Shown: positions 20,304-28,467 of the stretch, piece after piece
Layout of the letters: the number at the start of each line of letters is the position of its first letter
How positions within the stretch are numbered: the stretch's first letter is position 1
Assembly (NCBI GenBank): GCA_030057655.1
Contig: JASGUQ010000039.1
Coordinates: 30,735 to 94,734, forward strand
Length of the DNA: 64,000 nucleotides
Direction: 5' to 3'
Origin: Bacillota bacterium
GTDB lineage: Bacteria; Bacillota; Clostridia; Christensenellales; Aristaeellaceae
Position numbers and translations under genes: made by a program
The notes under the pieces: generated by a model
The model's input: the letters and a program-made list of their open reading frames with translations, nothing else
The model's database searches: none
What the model was told of the DNA's origin: nothing

Positions 20304-20885
20304 ATGCACTATCACTTCTTTGCCTACCTGTCCCGCATGAAGCTGATCCGCCGCTGGAGCCTGATGCGCAACCTGATCCCCGAAAACGACATGGAGCACG
20401 CCATGCAAGCCGCCATGATCGCCCACGCCATCGCCATCATCGGCAACACCCGCTACCAGCGCGACTACAACGCCGAGCACATCATGGCCCTGGCGCTGTT
20501 TCATGACATCTCCGAGGTCATCACCGGCGATTTGCCCACGCCTGTTAAGCACAACAACCCCAACATCAAGTCCGAATACCATAAATTAGAGCGCATGGCT
20601 GTTCAGCGCTTAAAGCAGATGCTGCCCCGCGACCTGCAGCCCGCCTATGAGCCCCTCATTTCGCCCGACACCGACACCCCGGACTGGCGCGTGGTCAAGG
20701 CTGCCGATCGCATCTGCGGCTACATCAAGTGTCTGGAGGAAACCAAGGCGGGCAACAACGAGTTCCTGGAAGCAAGGGAGAGCATTCACGCCGCCCTGCA
20801 CAGCATTGACCTGCCCGAGGTGCAGGACTTTATCCGCGAGTTTGTGCCCGGGTTCGGGATGAGTTTGGATCAGATATCGAGGTAA
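20304..20885 (+). CDS. yfbR: 5'-deoxynucleotidase YfbR-like HD hydrolase
   Basis: A 193-residue HD-domain phosphohydrolase that follows E. coli YfbR through its length: HFFAYLSRMKLIRRWSLMRN at the start, H32, the H67-D68 pair, E71 and D76 in HDISEVITGDLPTPVK, and AADRICGYIKCLEE later. YfbR removes phosphate from dNMPs. The start lies one base after the preceding stop, making it the last gene of the four-gene operon. A hairpin-plus-tail repeat begins 46 nt after the stop. Confidence 0.93.
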   Translation: MHYHFFAYLSRMKLIRRWSLMRNLIPENDMEHAMQAAMIAHAIAIIGNTRYQRDYNAEHIMALALFHDISEVITGDLPTPVKHNNPNIKSEYHKLERMAVQRLKQMLPRDLQPAYEPLISPDTDTPDWRVVKAADRICGYIKCLEETKAGNNEFLEARESIHAALHSIDLPEVQDFIREFVPGFGMSLDQISR

Positions 20886-20931
20886 AGAGAAAAAGGGGCG
20901 CGGGGAGGACGAGGAGGAAGATATAAGACGC

Positions 20932-20983
20932 GGGGATTTTTTCTGAAGAAAAAATTCCCCGGACCCCTTAAAAGACTTTAATC
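20932..20983 (+). repeat. Hairpin-plus-tail repeat, copy 2
   Basis: Stem GGGGATTTTTT / AAAAAATTCCCC (20932-20942, 20949-20960), with one extra T on the 3' side, followed by GGACCCCTTAAAAGACTTTAAT. It lies downstream of yfbR in sense orientation. Stem bases differ from the other copies while remaining largely paired. Confidence 0.75.
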
Positions 20984-21005
20984 AGATGTTAAAAACAGAT
21001 ATTAA

Positions 21006-21033
21006 AAAACGCGTATTGGAAGGTACGCGTTTT
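21006..21033 (-). terminator. Terminator of the pilin-domain surface gene
   Basis: Arms AAAACGCGTA (21006-21015) and TACGCGTTTT (21024-21033). On the minus strand, the stem ends in TTTTTTAAT, 22 nt after the stop of the surface-protein gene. Confidence 0.8.
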
Positions 21034-21055
21034 AAAGGTTTTTTTAAAGGTAACC

Positions 21056-23719
21056 TTATCTCTCAGACCGCCGTTTCAGGGTAAGGAAGGCCGCGCCAAG
21101 AAGCAGGGAGGACGCGATGAGCGCGAGGATCAGGTTGATCTGATTATCGCCTGTGGCCGGCGCCTGCTTGACGTTGGTGAAGGCGATGCTGCCCGCGAAG
21201 GGAACGCCGTCGCGCTGGACATCCATTTTGTAGGTCAGCTTGGTGCCGCTGGCATCCGGCGTTGTGGTGATGATGACCTTGTACAGGGTTTTGTCATAGG
21301 CGACCTTTTTGAGGCTGCCCTTGACTTCCCGGATGTGGTAGACATAGCTGACCGCCTTGCTGAAGGTGCGGTCCGGGAAAACGATCTTCCCGTCAGCGCC
21401 GTTTTTGGCCGTGGCGATGCGCTTCATGTTGTTGTCGAGCAGTTCAAAGGTGAACTCCCCGCCCTTGAGCGTGCCGTTCTTGTAGACCTTCTTGGCAGTC
21501 AAAGGAACGTTCAGCGTCGGGAATACGCTGGCTGCTTTTACCGTGATGCGGAAGGTGGCATAGGGCTTTTCGATCTCGCCCTGGTTGTTGGCGTCGATGG
21601 CCTTCACATAAATGGTGGCGGTGCCCTGCGCCAGGGGCGTGAGCGTTCCGTCCGCGGCAACGCTGACCACGCCGGGGTCGTCCGACACATAGTAGAGCCT
21701 GGTGTCCGTGTTGACGGCATTGGACTCGCGGACACGGTTTGGAGCAAGCGCGGGGCTGACCGTGTAGGCGGCGGTCGCGGTGACGCCCAGGGCCTGGTTC
21801 TGCCCCATGGTCAAGGTGAGCGGGATCAGCTGCTGGCGGTTGATGGACGCGCCGTTATACAGCAGGTCGTCCGCCAGCTGGGTGAAGCGGCAGTTCTGGA
21901 AGGTGGCTTCACTGGAGCCGGTGACCTTGGCCGCCTGGGCTGCCAGGGGCACATACTGATCGTAGTTGAGCAGGCAGGAGGGATCCGCAGGGGCATAGTT
22001 CCCGTTGTACGGGTCGGTCTTGCGCAGGGGATCCGGGTCGGCCTGCGCGGGCACGCCTGAAACGGATTCCTGCATGGTGTAGCGCGCCAGCGCGTCAAAA
22101 TCAAAATTGTACAGTTTGACATTGTAGGCAGCCGGGCCCAGGTCGAATGTCGCGTTGGCCTTGACAGGCACCTGGGGGCTCAGGGCTTCAGCGGACGCGG
22201 TCTGCGCGGTGACAGCGGTGATGTTGACCGGGTAATCCCTGAAGTCAGGCACGGTGAAACTGTCGATGTCATTGTCCTTGGCTACATACTTGATGTTGAT
22301 CAGCGGCCGCTTACCCGCGGTTGTGCTGCTCAGGTTGCTGAAATAGGCCCTGCGGAGGGACTCAAACTGCTCAGGGATGGTGTTCGCGCCCGTGAAATTC
22401 TCATCCAGGATCCACACGTTTTCCTGGCGGTCAAAGATCGCCATGTATTGACCACCCACAAGGGAAGCAGGATCCGTATAGGTGTCGGAGGCCAGGATGG
22501 CGGGGGCAGACCCAAAAAAGTAGGAATAGCCGTTTACCCTGCTGTAATACAGGTAGCGGTAGGAGGCCGGCAGTGTGTTCAGGTTGTAACGGACATCCTG
22601 AATGTAGACCAGGGGCTGATGCAGGTTCAGGGTGTCGTCAATGATCATCTGGTTGAGCTTCAGATCAGGCAGGTTGCTTGTGGCGGCGTGCTCTATTTTG
22701 ATGGGGTAGACCACCTGGCCGGCCGCGGCCTGGGTGGTGATGTCGCGCAGGTAGATGCCGTTTGACTGGTTGGAGGAGATAAAGCCCAGGCCGTTCTTGG
22801 TCAGCACGCTGGGCATAACGGTGAACCGCTCGATGTTTTTTTGCCCGGCGGAAGACAGGGCAGCGGGGGGCGCGTCATTGCTGGAGTAGAAGTTGAGCGC
22901 GACGTTTTTGTTATTAAAGTTCGCGGTCGCGCTGGCGCCCAGGTTTTGAACTGTGATGTCGCGCATCACCAAGTTGCTGGCGCCCTCTGAACCCGCGCCA
23001 GGCGCGTTGATGCTGAGCAGGTATTCGCCCCGGTTGCGGCCGCCAGTGGTGCCAATGGGATCATAGGGCAGCATTTCCCTGTTATTACCGTCAAAAATCA
23101 GGTTTTGGATATAGATGTTGGGCGCCATGAAAGTGTGGCGCAAGAGGGACTCGTCAAAGCCCTTAGCTACATAGGCGGAATAGGTCGAGCCGTAGTCCTT
23201 CAGCGGCGCGCGGACCAGGGTGGGCGCGCTGCCGTCCTGGCCGACGATGGAGATGTTGGTGTGGGTGCCGATCGCCGTGTAATCGCAGTCATCCCGGTAG
23301 GTTCCGCTGTCAATGATCCAGGTGGTGTTGCTTCTGTCGTTTGTCGCTGATTTATATGAGATCAGGCTGCCAAGCCCCGGGTTGCCCGCGTTGTTGAGGG
23401 CCGGGTTGTACGCGCCCAGGCGATGAACCTTGACGGAGTAGGAAGCGGTTTTCCCATTGATGGTGAAAGTTTTTGTGATGGTGCTGCCATCGGTGTAGCT
23501 GGGATCCTGGGTGACAAAATGATAGGCCAAAGTGATCCCGGGCGCCGCGTCATCATAGGAGTTGGTGGCTTCCTTGTACAGGGTTCCCGTGGTGCCGACC
23601 TGGTAAACCAGGTTGTTGTCCGTTGGCGGGGCGCCAGTCGTCAGAAGGGCTGCCTGGGCGGGGAGAAGCGACGACAGGACGAACAAAATCGATAACAACA
23701 CAAGAACCCAGCGCTTCAT
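21056..23719 (-). CDS. Wall-anchored surface protein with pilin-type isopeptide domain
   Basis: An 887-residue secreted protein. A signal peptide ends around AQA (22-24). The long N-terminal part (~30-640) has repeated strand-rich N/I/L segments (IYIQNLIFDGN, LVMRDITVQN, GIYLRDITT) that resemble a right-handed beta-helix. A Big_2-like segment (YYVSDDPGVVSVAADG) lies near 675. Residues ~735-850 resemble a Spy0128/FctA pilin isopeptide domain (KVYKNGTLKGGEFTFELLD). The C-terminus APATGDN, a hydrophobic helix and KRRSER form a sorting signal with alanine in place of leucine. No sortase gene is in the window. The ATG follows AAGGAGGT. Substrate and role are unknown. Confidence 0.85.
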   Translation of the reverse strand: MKRWVLVLLSILFVLSSLLPAQAALLTTGAPPTDNNLVYQVGTTGTLYKEATNSYDDAAPGITLAYHFVTQDPSYTDGSTITKTFTINGKTASYSVKVHRLGAYNPALNNAGNPGLGSLISYKSATNDRSNTTWIIDSGTYRDDCDYTAIGTHTNISIVGQDGSAPTLVRAPLKDYGSTYSAYVAKGFDESLLRHTFMAPNIYIQNLIFDGNNREMLPYDPIGTTGGRNRGEYLLSINAPGAGSEGASNLVMRDITVQNLGASATANFNNKNVALNFYSSNDAPPAALSSAGQKNIERFTVMPSVLTKNGLGFISSNQSNGIYLRDITTQAAAGQVVYPIKIEHAATSNLPDLKLNQMIIDDTLNLHQPLVYIQDVRYNLNTLPASYRYLYYSRVNGYSYFFGSAPAILASDTYTDPASLVGGQYMAIFDRQENVWILDENFTGANTIPEQFESLRRAYFSNLSSTTAGKRPLINIKYVAKDNDIDSFTVPDFRDYPVNITAVTAQTASAEALSPQVPVKANATFDLGPAAYNVKLYNFDFDALARYTMQESVSGVPAQADPDPLRKTDPYNGNYAPADPSCLLNYDQYVPLAAQAAKVTGSSEATFQNCRFTQLADDLLYNGASINRQQLIPLTLTMGQNQALGVTATAAYTVSPALAPNRVRESNAVNTDTRLYYVSDDPGVVSVAADGTLTPLAQGTATIYVKAIDANNQGEIEKPYATFRITVKAASVFPTLNVPLTAKKVYKNGTLKGGEFTFELLDNNMKRIATAKNGADGKIVFPDRTFSKAVSYVYHIREVKGSLKKVAYDKTLYKVIITTTPDASGTKLTYKMDVQRDGVPFAGSIAFTNVKQAPATGDNQINLILALIASSLLLGAAFLTLKRRSER

Positions 23720-23804
23720 ACAAGAAACCTCCTTAAGATCACAGGGCTTTTAAGCTGTCCGCCGCCCATTTCTGAAATACCCAACTTTATCCGGGTTTAC
23801 ACCA

Positions 23805-23830
23805 ATCAATCAGCTTTGCAGCTGATTGAT
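23805..23830. other. Perfect hairpin in the 23.7-24.1 kb gap
   Basis: Arms ATCAATCAGCT and AGCTGATTGAT (23805-23815, 23820-23830) around a 4-nt loop, 86 nt upstream of the surface-protein start. It has no T-run on either side, so it may be a leader structure or protein site. The 423-bp gap 23720-24142 otherwise holds only copy B of the 161-bp element. Confidence 0.5.
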
Positions 23831-23953
23831 CCTGATTGGCCGTCTTGCCAAATAACCCCTTTTAGCAGTATATGGTTCATCCTTGGCGGATGTCAACTCA
23901 ATTTGTCCGGCTTCAACCATGGTTTTTGTAAAAACCCGCCTAATTTTCAGCTG

Positions 23954-24114
23954 ATACTGAACGAATGAGTAAACGCACCGATAGGCTGAGCGATTTTGAT
24001 GGCTCCGCTAAGCCGAAAGAACGAGGCGTAGTCGCAGCCTACGCTGAGTGAGAGAGGCAACGCGGAGGCGCAAAAGATCCGGCCTATCAAAGCGTTTATG
24101 ATTGAGTTCAGTAT
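23954..24114 (+). repeat. 161-bp inverted-end element, copy B
   Basis: Same orientation and length as copy A. Here the outer pairing is AAACGC/GCGTTT and GATAGGC/GCCTATC, so changes on both sides keep the stems that copy A forms with different bases. It starts 28 nt downstream of the yhbY stop on the minus strand. Confidence 0.9.
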
Positions 24115-24142
24115 GATGAAGGAAAAAGTCCCGTCATTCGCG

Positions 24143-24436
24143 TCAGGGAAGGACGATCTTCGGCTCCTTGTCGTTCTGGCGGTAGATGGTGAAGCGGCGG
24201 CCGATGACCTGAACCGGGCTGGCGCCGGTCAATTCACACAGTTCCTCACAGGCTTCCCGCGCGGTGAGCGGGGAGTTCTGCTGCACCGCGCACTTGACCA
24301 GTTCGCGGGCTTTCAACAGGTCGTAGGCTTCCTTCTGGGTGTTGGCGGTCACGCCGTCCTTGCCCACATACAGGGTGGTTTCCAGGGTATTGGCAAGGGA
24401 GCGCAGGTAGGCGCGCTGTTTTCCATTCAGTTCCAT
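24143..24436 (-). CDS. yhbY: YhbY-type RNA-binding protein
   Basis: A 97-residue CRS1-YhbY (CRM) domain protein that associates with pre-50S particles. GKQRAYLRSLA (5-15) and the YVGKDGVT loop (GxxG-like) are the family's signature; the C-terminal VIGRRFTIYRQN strand completes the domain. The ATG follows GAGAGGAA. It sits 143 nt downstream of obg on the same strand, a common Firmicutes pairing of 50S-assembly genes, but a hairpin-plus-tail repeat lies between. Confidence 0.93.
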   Translation of the reverse strand: MELNGKQRAYLRSLANTLETTLYVGKDGVTANTQKEAYDLLKARELVKCAVQQNSPLTAREACEELCELTGASPVQVIGRRFTIYRQNDKEPKIVLP

Positions 24437-24520
24437 AAAATTCCTCTCAGTTTTAGTAAAGTTGTCAGGTAACTCAATCGTATTTACCCAATCCGGCAGA
24501 TTTAATTTCTGAGATCCCCA

Positions 24521-24579
24521 TTAAAGTCTTTTGAAAGGTTCGGAAAACTTTTCTTCAGAAAAGTTTTCTGACGTCCCCC
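24521..24579 (-). repeat. Hairpin-plus-tail repeat, copy 3
   Basis: It directly follows the obg stop. Stem GGAAAACTTTTCT / AGAAAAGTTTTC (24542-24554, 24557-24568) with tail TTAAAGTCTTTTGAAAGGTTC on the plus strand. The stem has one more A/T pair per arm than copy 4. Confidence 0.8.
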
Positions 24580-25848
24580 TTAATCAATAAAATCAAACTC
24601 GATGCCATCCTGGCCCAGGCGGACCGTGTCCCCCTCCTGCGCGCCCAGTTCGCGCAGCTTGTCGATGACGCCGGAGGCCTTTAAAGTCTTGTGGAACCAG
24701 TTCATGCTCTCATAGTTGTCAAAATTGACCGCGTCGATCAGGTTGTCCATGGAGCCGCCGGTGACCACGTACAAGCCCTCCTCCTCCTTCACAGCCTCCC
24801 AGCCGCGCAGGCGCTCCTCCTCAAAGAAGGCTTCCTCGGGCAGCGGGGCGGACTCCGGCAGGGTGGAGAGCAGCTCCACAACCGCGTCCATCAGCGCGTC
24901 AAGGCCCTCGCCGGTCGCGGCGGAAACGGCAAAGAAGGGGCGCCCGCCCGCGGCGTTTTTAAGGTTGTCCAAATGCAGCGCGCTGTCCGGCAGGTCCATC
25001 TTGTTGGCGACGACGATCTGCGGGCGCTGGTCCAGGTCCTGATAGCGGCGCAGCTCCTCATTAACGGTGTTGAAATCATCCACAGGGTCGCGCCCCTCCT
25101 GGCCGGAGGCGTCCACCACATGGATCAAAAGCCGGGTGCGCTCCACATGGCGCAGGAAGGCAAAGCCCAGGCCCGCGCCTTCGCTGGCGTTCTCGATCAG
25201 GCCCGGGATGTCCGCGATGGCAAAGCTCTCCCCCTTGTGCTGGGCAATGCCCAGGTTGGGCGAAAGGGTGGTAAAGGGGTAGTTGGCGATCTTGGGCTGG
25301 GCGGCGGTGACGCGCGCTAAAAGGCTGCTTTTGCCGGCGTTGGGGAAGCCCACCAGGCCGACATCGGCAATGGTGCGCAGCTCCATCACAAACTCATGCC
25401 AGACCGTTTTGATGCCGGGCTTGGCAAAAGAGGGCGCCTGGCGGGTGGGCGTGGCGAAGCGGGCGTTGCCGTGGCCGCCGCGGCCGCCGTGCAGCAGGAC
25501 GCGCTGCATGCCGCTCTCATGCATGTCCATGATGACGGCGCCGGTCTGCTTGTCACGGATGACGGTGCCCGCGGGCACCTTGATGACAAGGTCCTCCCCG
25601 TTTTTGCCGGTGCGGCGGGTGGAGGAGCCGGGCTCGCCGTTCCCTGCCTGGTACTTGGTCTTGTAGCGGAAGTCCATGAGCGTGTGCAGGTTGTGATCCG
25701 CCAAAAGGATGATGTCGCCGCCCTTGCCGCCGTCTCCGCCGTCCGGGCCGCCGTTTAATACAAATTTCTCGCGGTGGAAGGAAACGCAGCCGTTCCCCCC
25801 ATCCCCCGCCTTCATGCGGATGACCGCCCTGTCCACAAAACTTGCCAT
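24580..25848 (-). CDS. obg: GTPase Obg/ObgE
   Basis: A 422-residue essential GTPase in 50S maturation and stress control. The glycine-rich Obg fold covers ~1-158 (MKAGDGGNGCVSFHREK, GGPDGGDGGKGG). The G domain has GFPNAGKSSLL, the switch loop TTLSPN, DIPGLIE and ANKMDLP. The last ~75 residues are the Obg C-terminal (OCT) domain. The ATG at 25848 follows AAGGAGGG; an 18-codon upstream extension has no ribosome site. Confidence 0.97.
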   Translation of the reverse strand: MASFVDRAVIRMKAGDGGNGCVSFHREKFVLNGGPDGGDGGKGGDIILLADHNLHTLMDFRYKTKYQAGNGEPGSSTRRTGKNGEDLVIKVPAGTVIRDKQTGAVIMDMHESGMQRVLLHGGRGGHGNARFATPTRQAPSFAKPGIKTVWHEFVMELRTIADVGLVGFPNAGKSSLLARVTAAQPKIANYPFTTLSPNLGIAQHKGESFAIADIPGLIENASEGAGLGFAFLRHVERTRLLIHVVDASGQEGRDPVDDFNTVNEELRRYQDLDQRPQIVVANKMDLPDSALHLDNLKNAAGGRPFFAVSAATGEGLDALMDAVVELLSTLPESAPLPEEAFFEEERLRGWEAVKEEEGLYVVTGGSMDNLIDAVNFDNYESMNWFHKTLKASGVIDKLRELGAQEGDTVRLGQDGIEFDFID

Positions 25849-26016
25849 GGGTCCCTCCTTGTGTTTGAGTGCAAGTATACCACGACAAGGGAAAACCGTC
25901 ACGATTCAGAACAAGTTCAGTATGAATAAAAATAAACAAGAATACACAAGCAAGCTTGTATTAAACTTGAATGATTGAGCAAATGAATTGACCTTATTCT
26001 CAAAAATGTGAGTATA

Positions 26017-26060
26017 TATAAGCAATAAATGTTCGATATGTATAAACAATAAATGTTCGA
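26017..26060 (+). promoter_or_regulatory. Two 20-bp direct repeats upstream of the island promoter
   Basis: TATAAGCAATAAATGTTCGA (26017-26036) and TATAAACAATAAATGTTCGA (26041-26060) differ at one base and are 24 bp apart. They end 7 bp before the -35 hexamer, a place suited to an activator or cooperative regulator. The GTTCGA core is only half of a Gram-positive LexA box. Confidence 0.6.
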
Positions 26061-26067
26061 AGGGAAT

Positions 26068-26097
26068 TTGACAGTGTATACAAATCAATGATAAAAT
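26068..26097 (+). promoter_or_regulatory. Promoter of the four-gene island operon
   Basis: Perfect TTGACA (26068-26073), an 18-nt spacer and TAAAAT (26092-26097). The predicted start is near 26104, about 57 nt before the first gene. The gap 25849-26160 otherwise holds the direct repeats and AT-rich sequence. Confidence 0.7.
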
Positions 26098-26160
26098 GTT
26101 TTCTATAATTCTAGGTGCGATGTTTTTCTACCACAACACTCTGTGTTCTTTGAGGTGCTT

Positions 26161-27324
26161 ATGAGAGTGATGCGAATTAGTTTCCCAGAATACTTAACAG
26201 AAGAAGAAATGTTCTACCAAGATATTTTGAGAAAATTATTAAACTATCTAGGAGACAACTCTGAGAAAAACCTATATATAGATATGACGGCTACAAAGCA
26301 CATATCTCCGGGTATCTTGTGTCAATTATTATGCTTTCTGCAAATACTTAAAAAAAGGAAAAATTGTTTAGTTGCTATAGAGTTTGGACCTTCGAGAACT
26401 TTATCATCTTATCTTGGGCTAACTGGTTTCTTTTTGTTAGCTAACCTAGATAACTTAATAGATGTTACTGACATAATCAATTATGAGTCTCCAAACACAT
26501 CTGCAAAATCTCAACAAATACAAAGGATTAATGAACTGGTAATTCCGTCGGCCAAAACATTGCCGCCCACAGACGAGAATAGAAAGTACTTACCTGAGAA
26601 TGAACGTATTAAATTGATCAATGCTGTTAGTGATCTGTTTGATGCAAAGCAAGATATAAGAAGGCATTTACCACCAAGCATTGTAAATGATATATTACGT
26701 AGCTATAAAGGATTACTTGAGAATGCACACGAACATGCATTTGATGAGATAAATGATACTAAAGCATACTATACCTTCCAATACTATTCAAAAACTGGTC
26801 TTACCCTTTCCTTGAGTGATTGTGGGCCGGGGTTTTATTCGACATTGTTAAATCAGTATCGACCAGTTAAAGAGAATGCTCGTCAGGATAAAGTTTCTTT
26901 CTCGCATAAAATATTTTCTTACGACGAGTACCTTGAAGCAGCGAAAAAAAGTAATCAACGAGAATTAGTAGCAATTATTGAATCAATTTTTAAAAGGGCT
27001 AATGAAAACTATGGGTTACACTTTATTCTTTCGGAAATTGTAGGTAAGCTAAAAGGTACTGTATCAATACACTCTGTAAATACATTGTTAAAAATAACAC
27101 CTAAGTTTTGGAATGAATATTTAAAACCAATGTTTGACTCTTTGGAGAATGCAACAGAATTAAGACTCGTTAATGTAAATCAAGAAAAGCTAAAGAGTAT
27201 TGTATATGATGTAAAAGAACAGCAACGCTTAATTAAAGAAGGTGTTTTAAAATTTTATTCATATGATTTTACAGGCGTTCATATCACAGCTGAAGCAAAA
27301 TTGAGTGGTGAGCAAAATGTTTAA
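26161..27324 (+). CDS. STAS plus GHKL-ATPase protein
   Basis: A 387-residue soluble protein. Residues ~35-105 look like a STAS fold: LYIDMTATKHISPGILCQLL, then LVAIEFGP and YLGLTGF. Residues ~165-310 carry histidine-kinase-type ATP-binding motifs: N-box ENAHEHA (187-193), G1 SDCGPGF (219-225) and G2 NYGLHFI (283-289). There is no phosphoacceptor histidine domain or membrane segment. This suggests an ATP-binding switch like anti-sigma kinases, or a GHKL ATPase used in a defence complex. The ATG at 26161 follows GAGGTG; a second ATG three codons on is also possible. It overlaps the next gene by 8 nt. Function is unknown. Confidence 0.7.
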   Translation: MRVMRISFPEYLTEEEMFYQDILRKLLNYLGDNSEKNLYIDMTATKHISPGILCQLLCFLQILKKRKNCLVAIEFGPSRTLSSYLGLTGFFLLANLDNLIDVTDIINYESPNTSAKSQQIQRINELVIPSAKTLPPTDENRKYLPENERIKLINAVSDLFDAKQDIRRHLPPSIVNDILRSYKGLLENAHEHAFDEINDTKAYYTFQYYSKTGLTLSLSDCGPGFYSTLLNQYRPVKENARQDKVSFSHKIFSYDEYLEAAKKSNQRELVAIIESIFKRANENYGLHFILSEIVGKLKGTVSIHSVNTLLKITPKFWNEYLKPMFDSLENATELRLVNVNQEKLKSIVYDVKEQQRLIKEGVLKFYSYDFTGVHITAEAKLSGEQNV

Positions 27325-28432
27325 CTATGTTTACAGTCAAGGATCAGAAGGTGTTGAGTATGATTATGTTTCAATACATCAGAGCATCTTATTGTTTCGA
27401 ATGCACAATGATTTTTTTGGAAAAATAAAATCGGGACCGGATAATTATAAATTTGGAGAAGATTACCAAAGTGGTATAATTTATAATGCAATAATTAAAG
27501 AGATTTCGAAAAGAGAAAAAAATAACGATTTATTAGTTTGGGATTCCAGATTGTGTCTAGACTTTGATGGGCGAGTAAACCAAAAAGTTAGTTACGATGC
27601 CATCCCCTTGGGAAATTATAAGAGTCTGCTTTTTCTTCATGTTAAAGAAAAACATAAGAATGAACTCATTGAACTTCGTAAAGGTCTTAATAAACTTTGC
27701 AAAAAGTCTTCTGCTGAATATATTTTAAAAGAAATCGGTCCTAATATAACTTTCATTTATGATAAAGAATCCGAATCAAAGGTTTTTGAAAAATACCCAT
27801 GGATAGCGTTTGAGTTTGAAAATGAAAAAATTTTCAATAAAATTGATGATGATAATTCATTGTGGGTTCATCGTGCTCTATTTTCTGCAGAATCAACCAA
27901 TATCTCCGATTACTACGAAAATTCTTCTTCCAATGTGTATGCAAATAGATATTTTAATGCCAAAATTGCTTTTTTGAACCCAAACCTATTATCTCGTATT
28001 GCATATTTAATGTCTTATCAACTATATGAAAAGTGTCGAGATGAGGTGGAAAAAGCTGATGCATTGATTTGTTCCAGTCTCAATGGCATGTGTCTATGTG
28101 TTGCGGTTGGAAATTTCTTAAATAAAAATGTTGTATATTTGAAAAATGTAGGTCCTAATATGACATTTCAAGACCATCAGATCATTGAAAGGATAATCAA
28201 GGCCAAAAATTATATCTATATTTTTGATTTTTCCTGCATGGGGATGGAATATAGCAGGACAAAAATGCTTTGTAACATGAAGTCCGCAAAAATACTTGCA
28301 GGAATGGGGATTTCCTATTATAAAATGCCGTCTGATAACAATAGTCATCTTCATGCACTTTATCAGATCAATAAGTATGATTCAGATTACTATAAATGCA
28401 TTACTGAAAAAAACGATTCATCTAACGCATAG
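27317..28432 (+). CDS. Phosphoribosyltransferase-like protein of unknown function
   Basis: A 371-residue soluble protein without a recognised full-length family. The C-terminal third (~245-330) has a type I phosphoribosyltransferase look: strand-helix-strand ADALICSSLNGMCLCVAVGNF and VVYLKN, then IYIFDFSCMGMEYSR where the PRPP-binding acidic strand and loop would lie. The loop is degenerate (no DDxxTTGxT), so catalysis is uncertain. The N-terminal ~190 residues are unassigned, with VWDSRLCLDF and ITFIYDKE strands. The ATG overlaps the previous stop by 8 nt, and GTGGTGAG precedes it. The neighbouring HD protein has another such domain. Confidence 0.5.
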   Translation: MFNYVYSQGSEGVEYDYVSIHQSILLFRMHNDFFGKIKSGPDNYKFGEDYQSGIIYNAIIKEISKREKNNDLLVWDSRLCLDFDGRVNQKVSYDAIPLGNYKSLLFLHVKEKHKNELIELRKGLNKLCKKSSAEYILKEIGPNITFIYDKESESKVFEKYPWIAFEFENEKIFNKIDDDNSLWVHRALFSAESTNISDYYENSSSNVYANRYFNAKIAFLNPNLLSRIAYLMSYQLYEKCRDEVEKADALICSSLNGMCLCVAVGNFLNKNVVYLKNVGPNMTFQDHQIIERIIKAKNYIYIFDFSCMGMEYSRTKMLCNMKSAKILAGMGISYYKMPSDNNSHLHALYQINKYDSDYYKCITEKNDSSNA

Positions 28433-28467
28433 TAAAACTGATAACAACTTGCTAAAGGAGATTAAAT

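Noticed and set aside
25913..25921. GTTCAGTAT at the island's left edge as a target site or element end
   Set aside because: A single 9-mer without the rest of the 161-bp element or a partner at the right edge; may be chance.
26031..26060. LexA/SOS box upstream of the island
   Set aside because: Only the GTTCG half is present in each direct repeat; no inverted CGAAC half at the right spacing.
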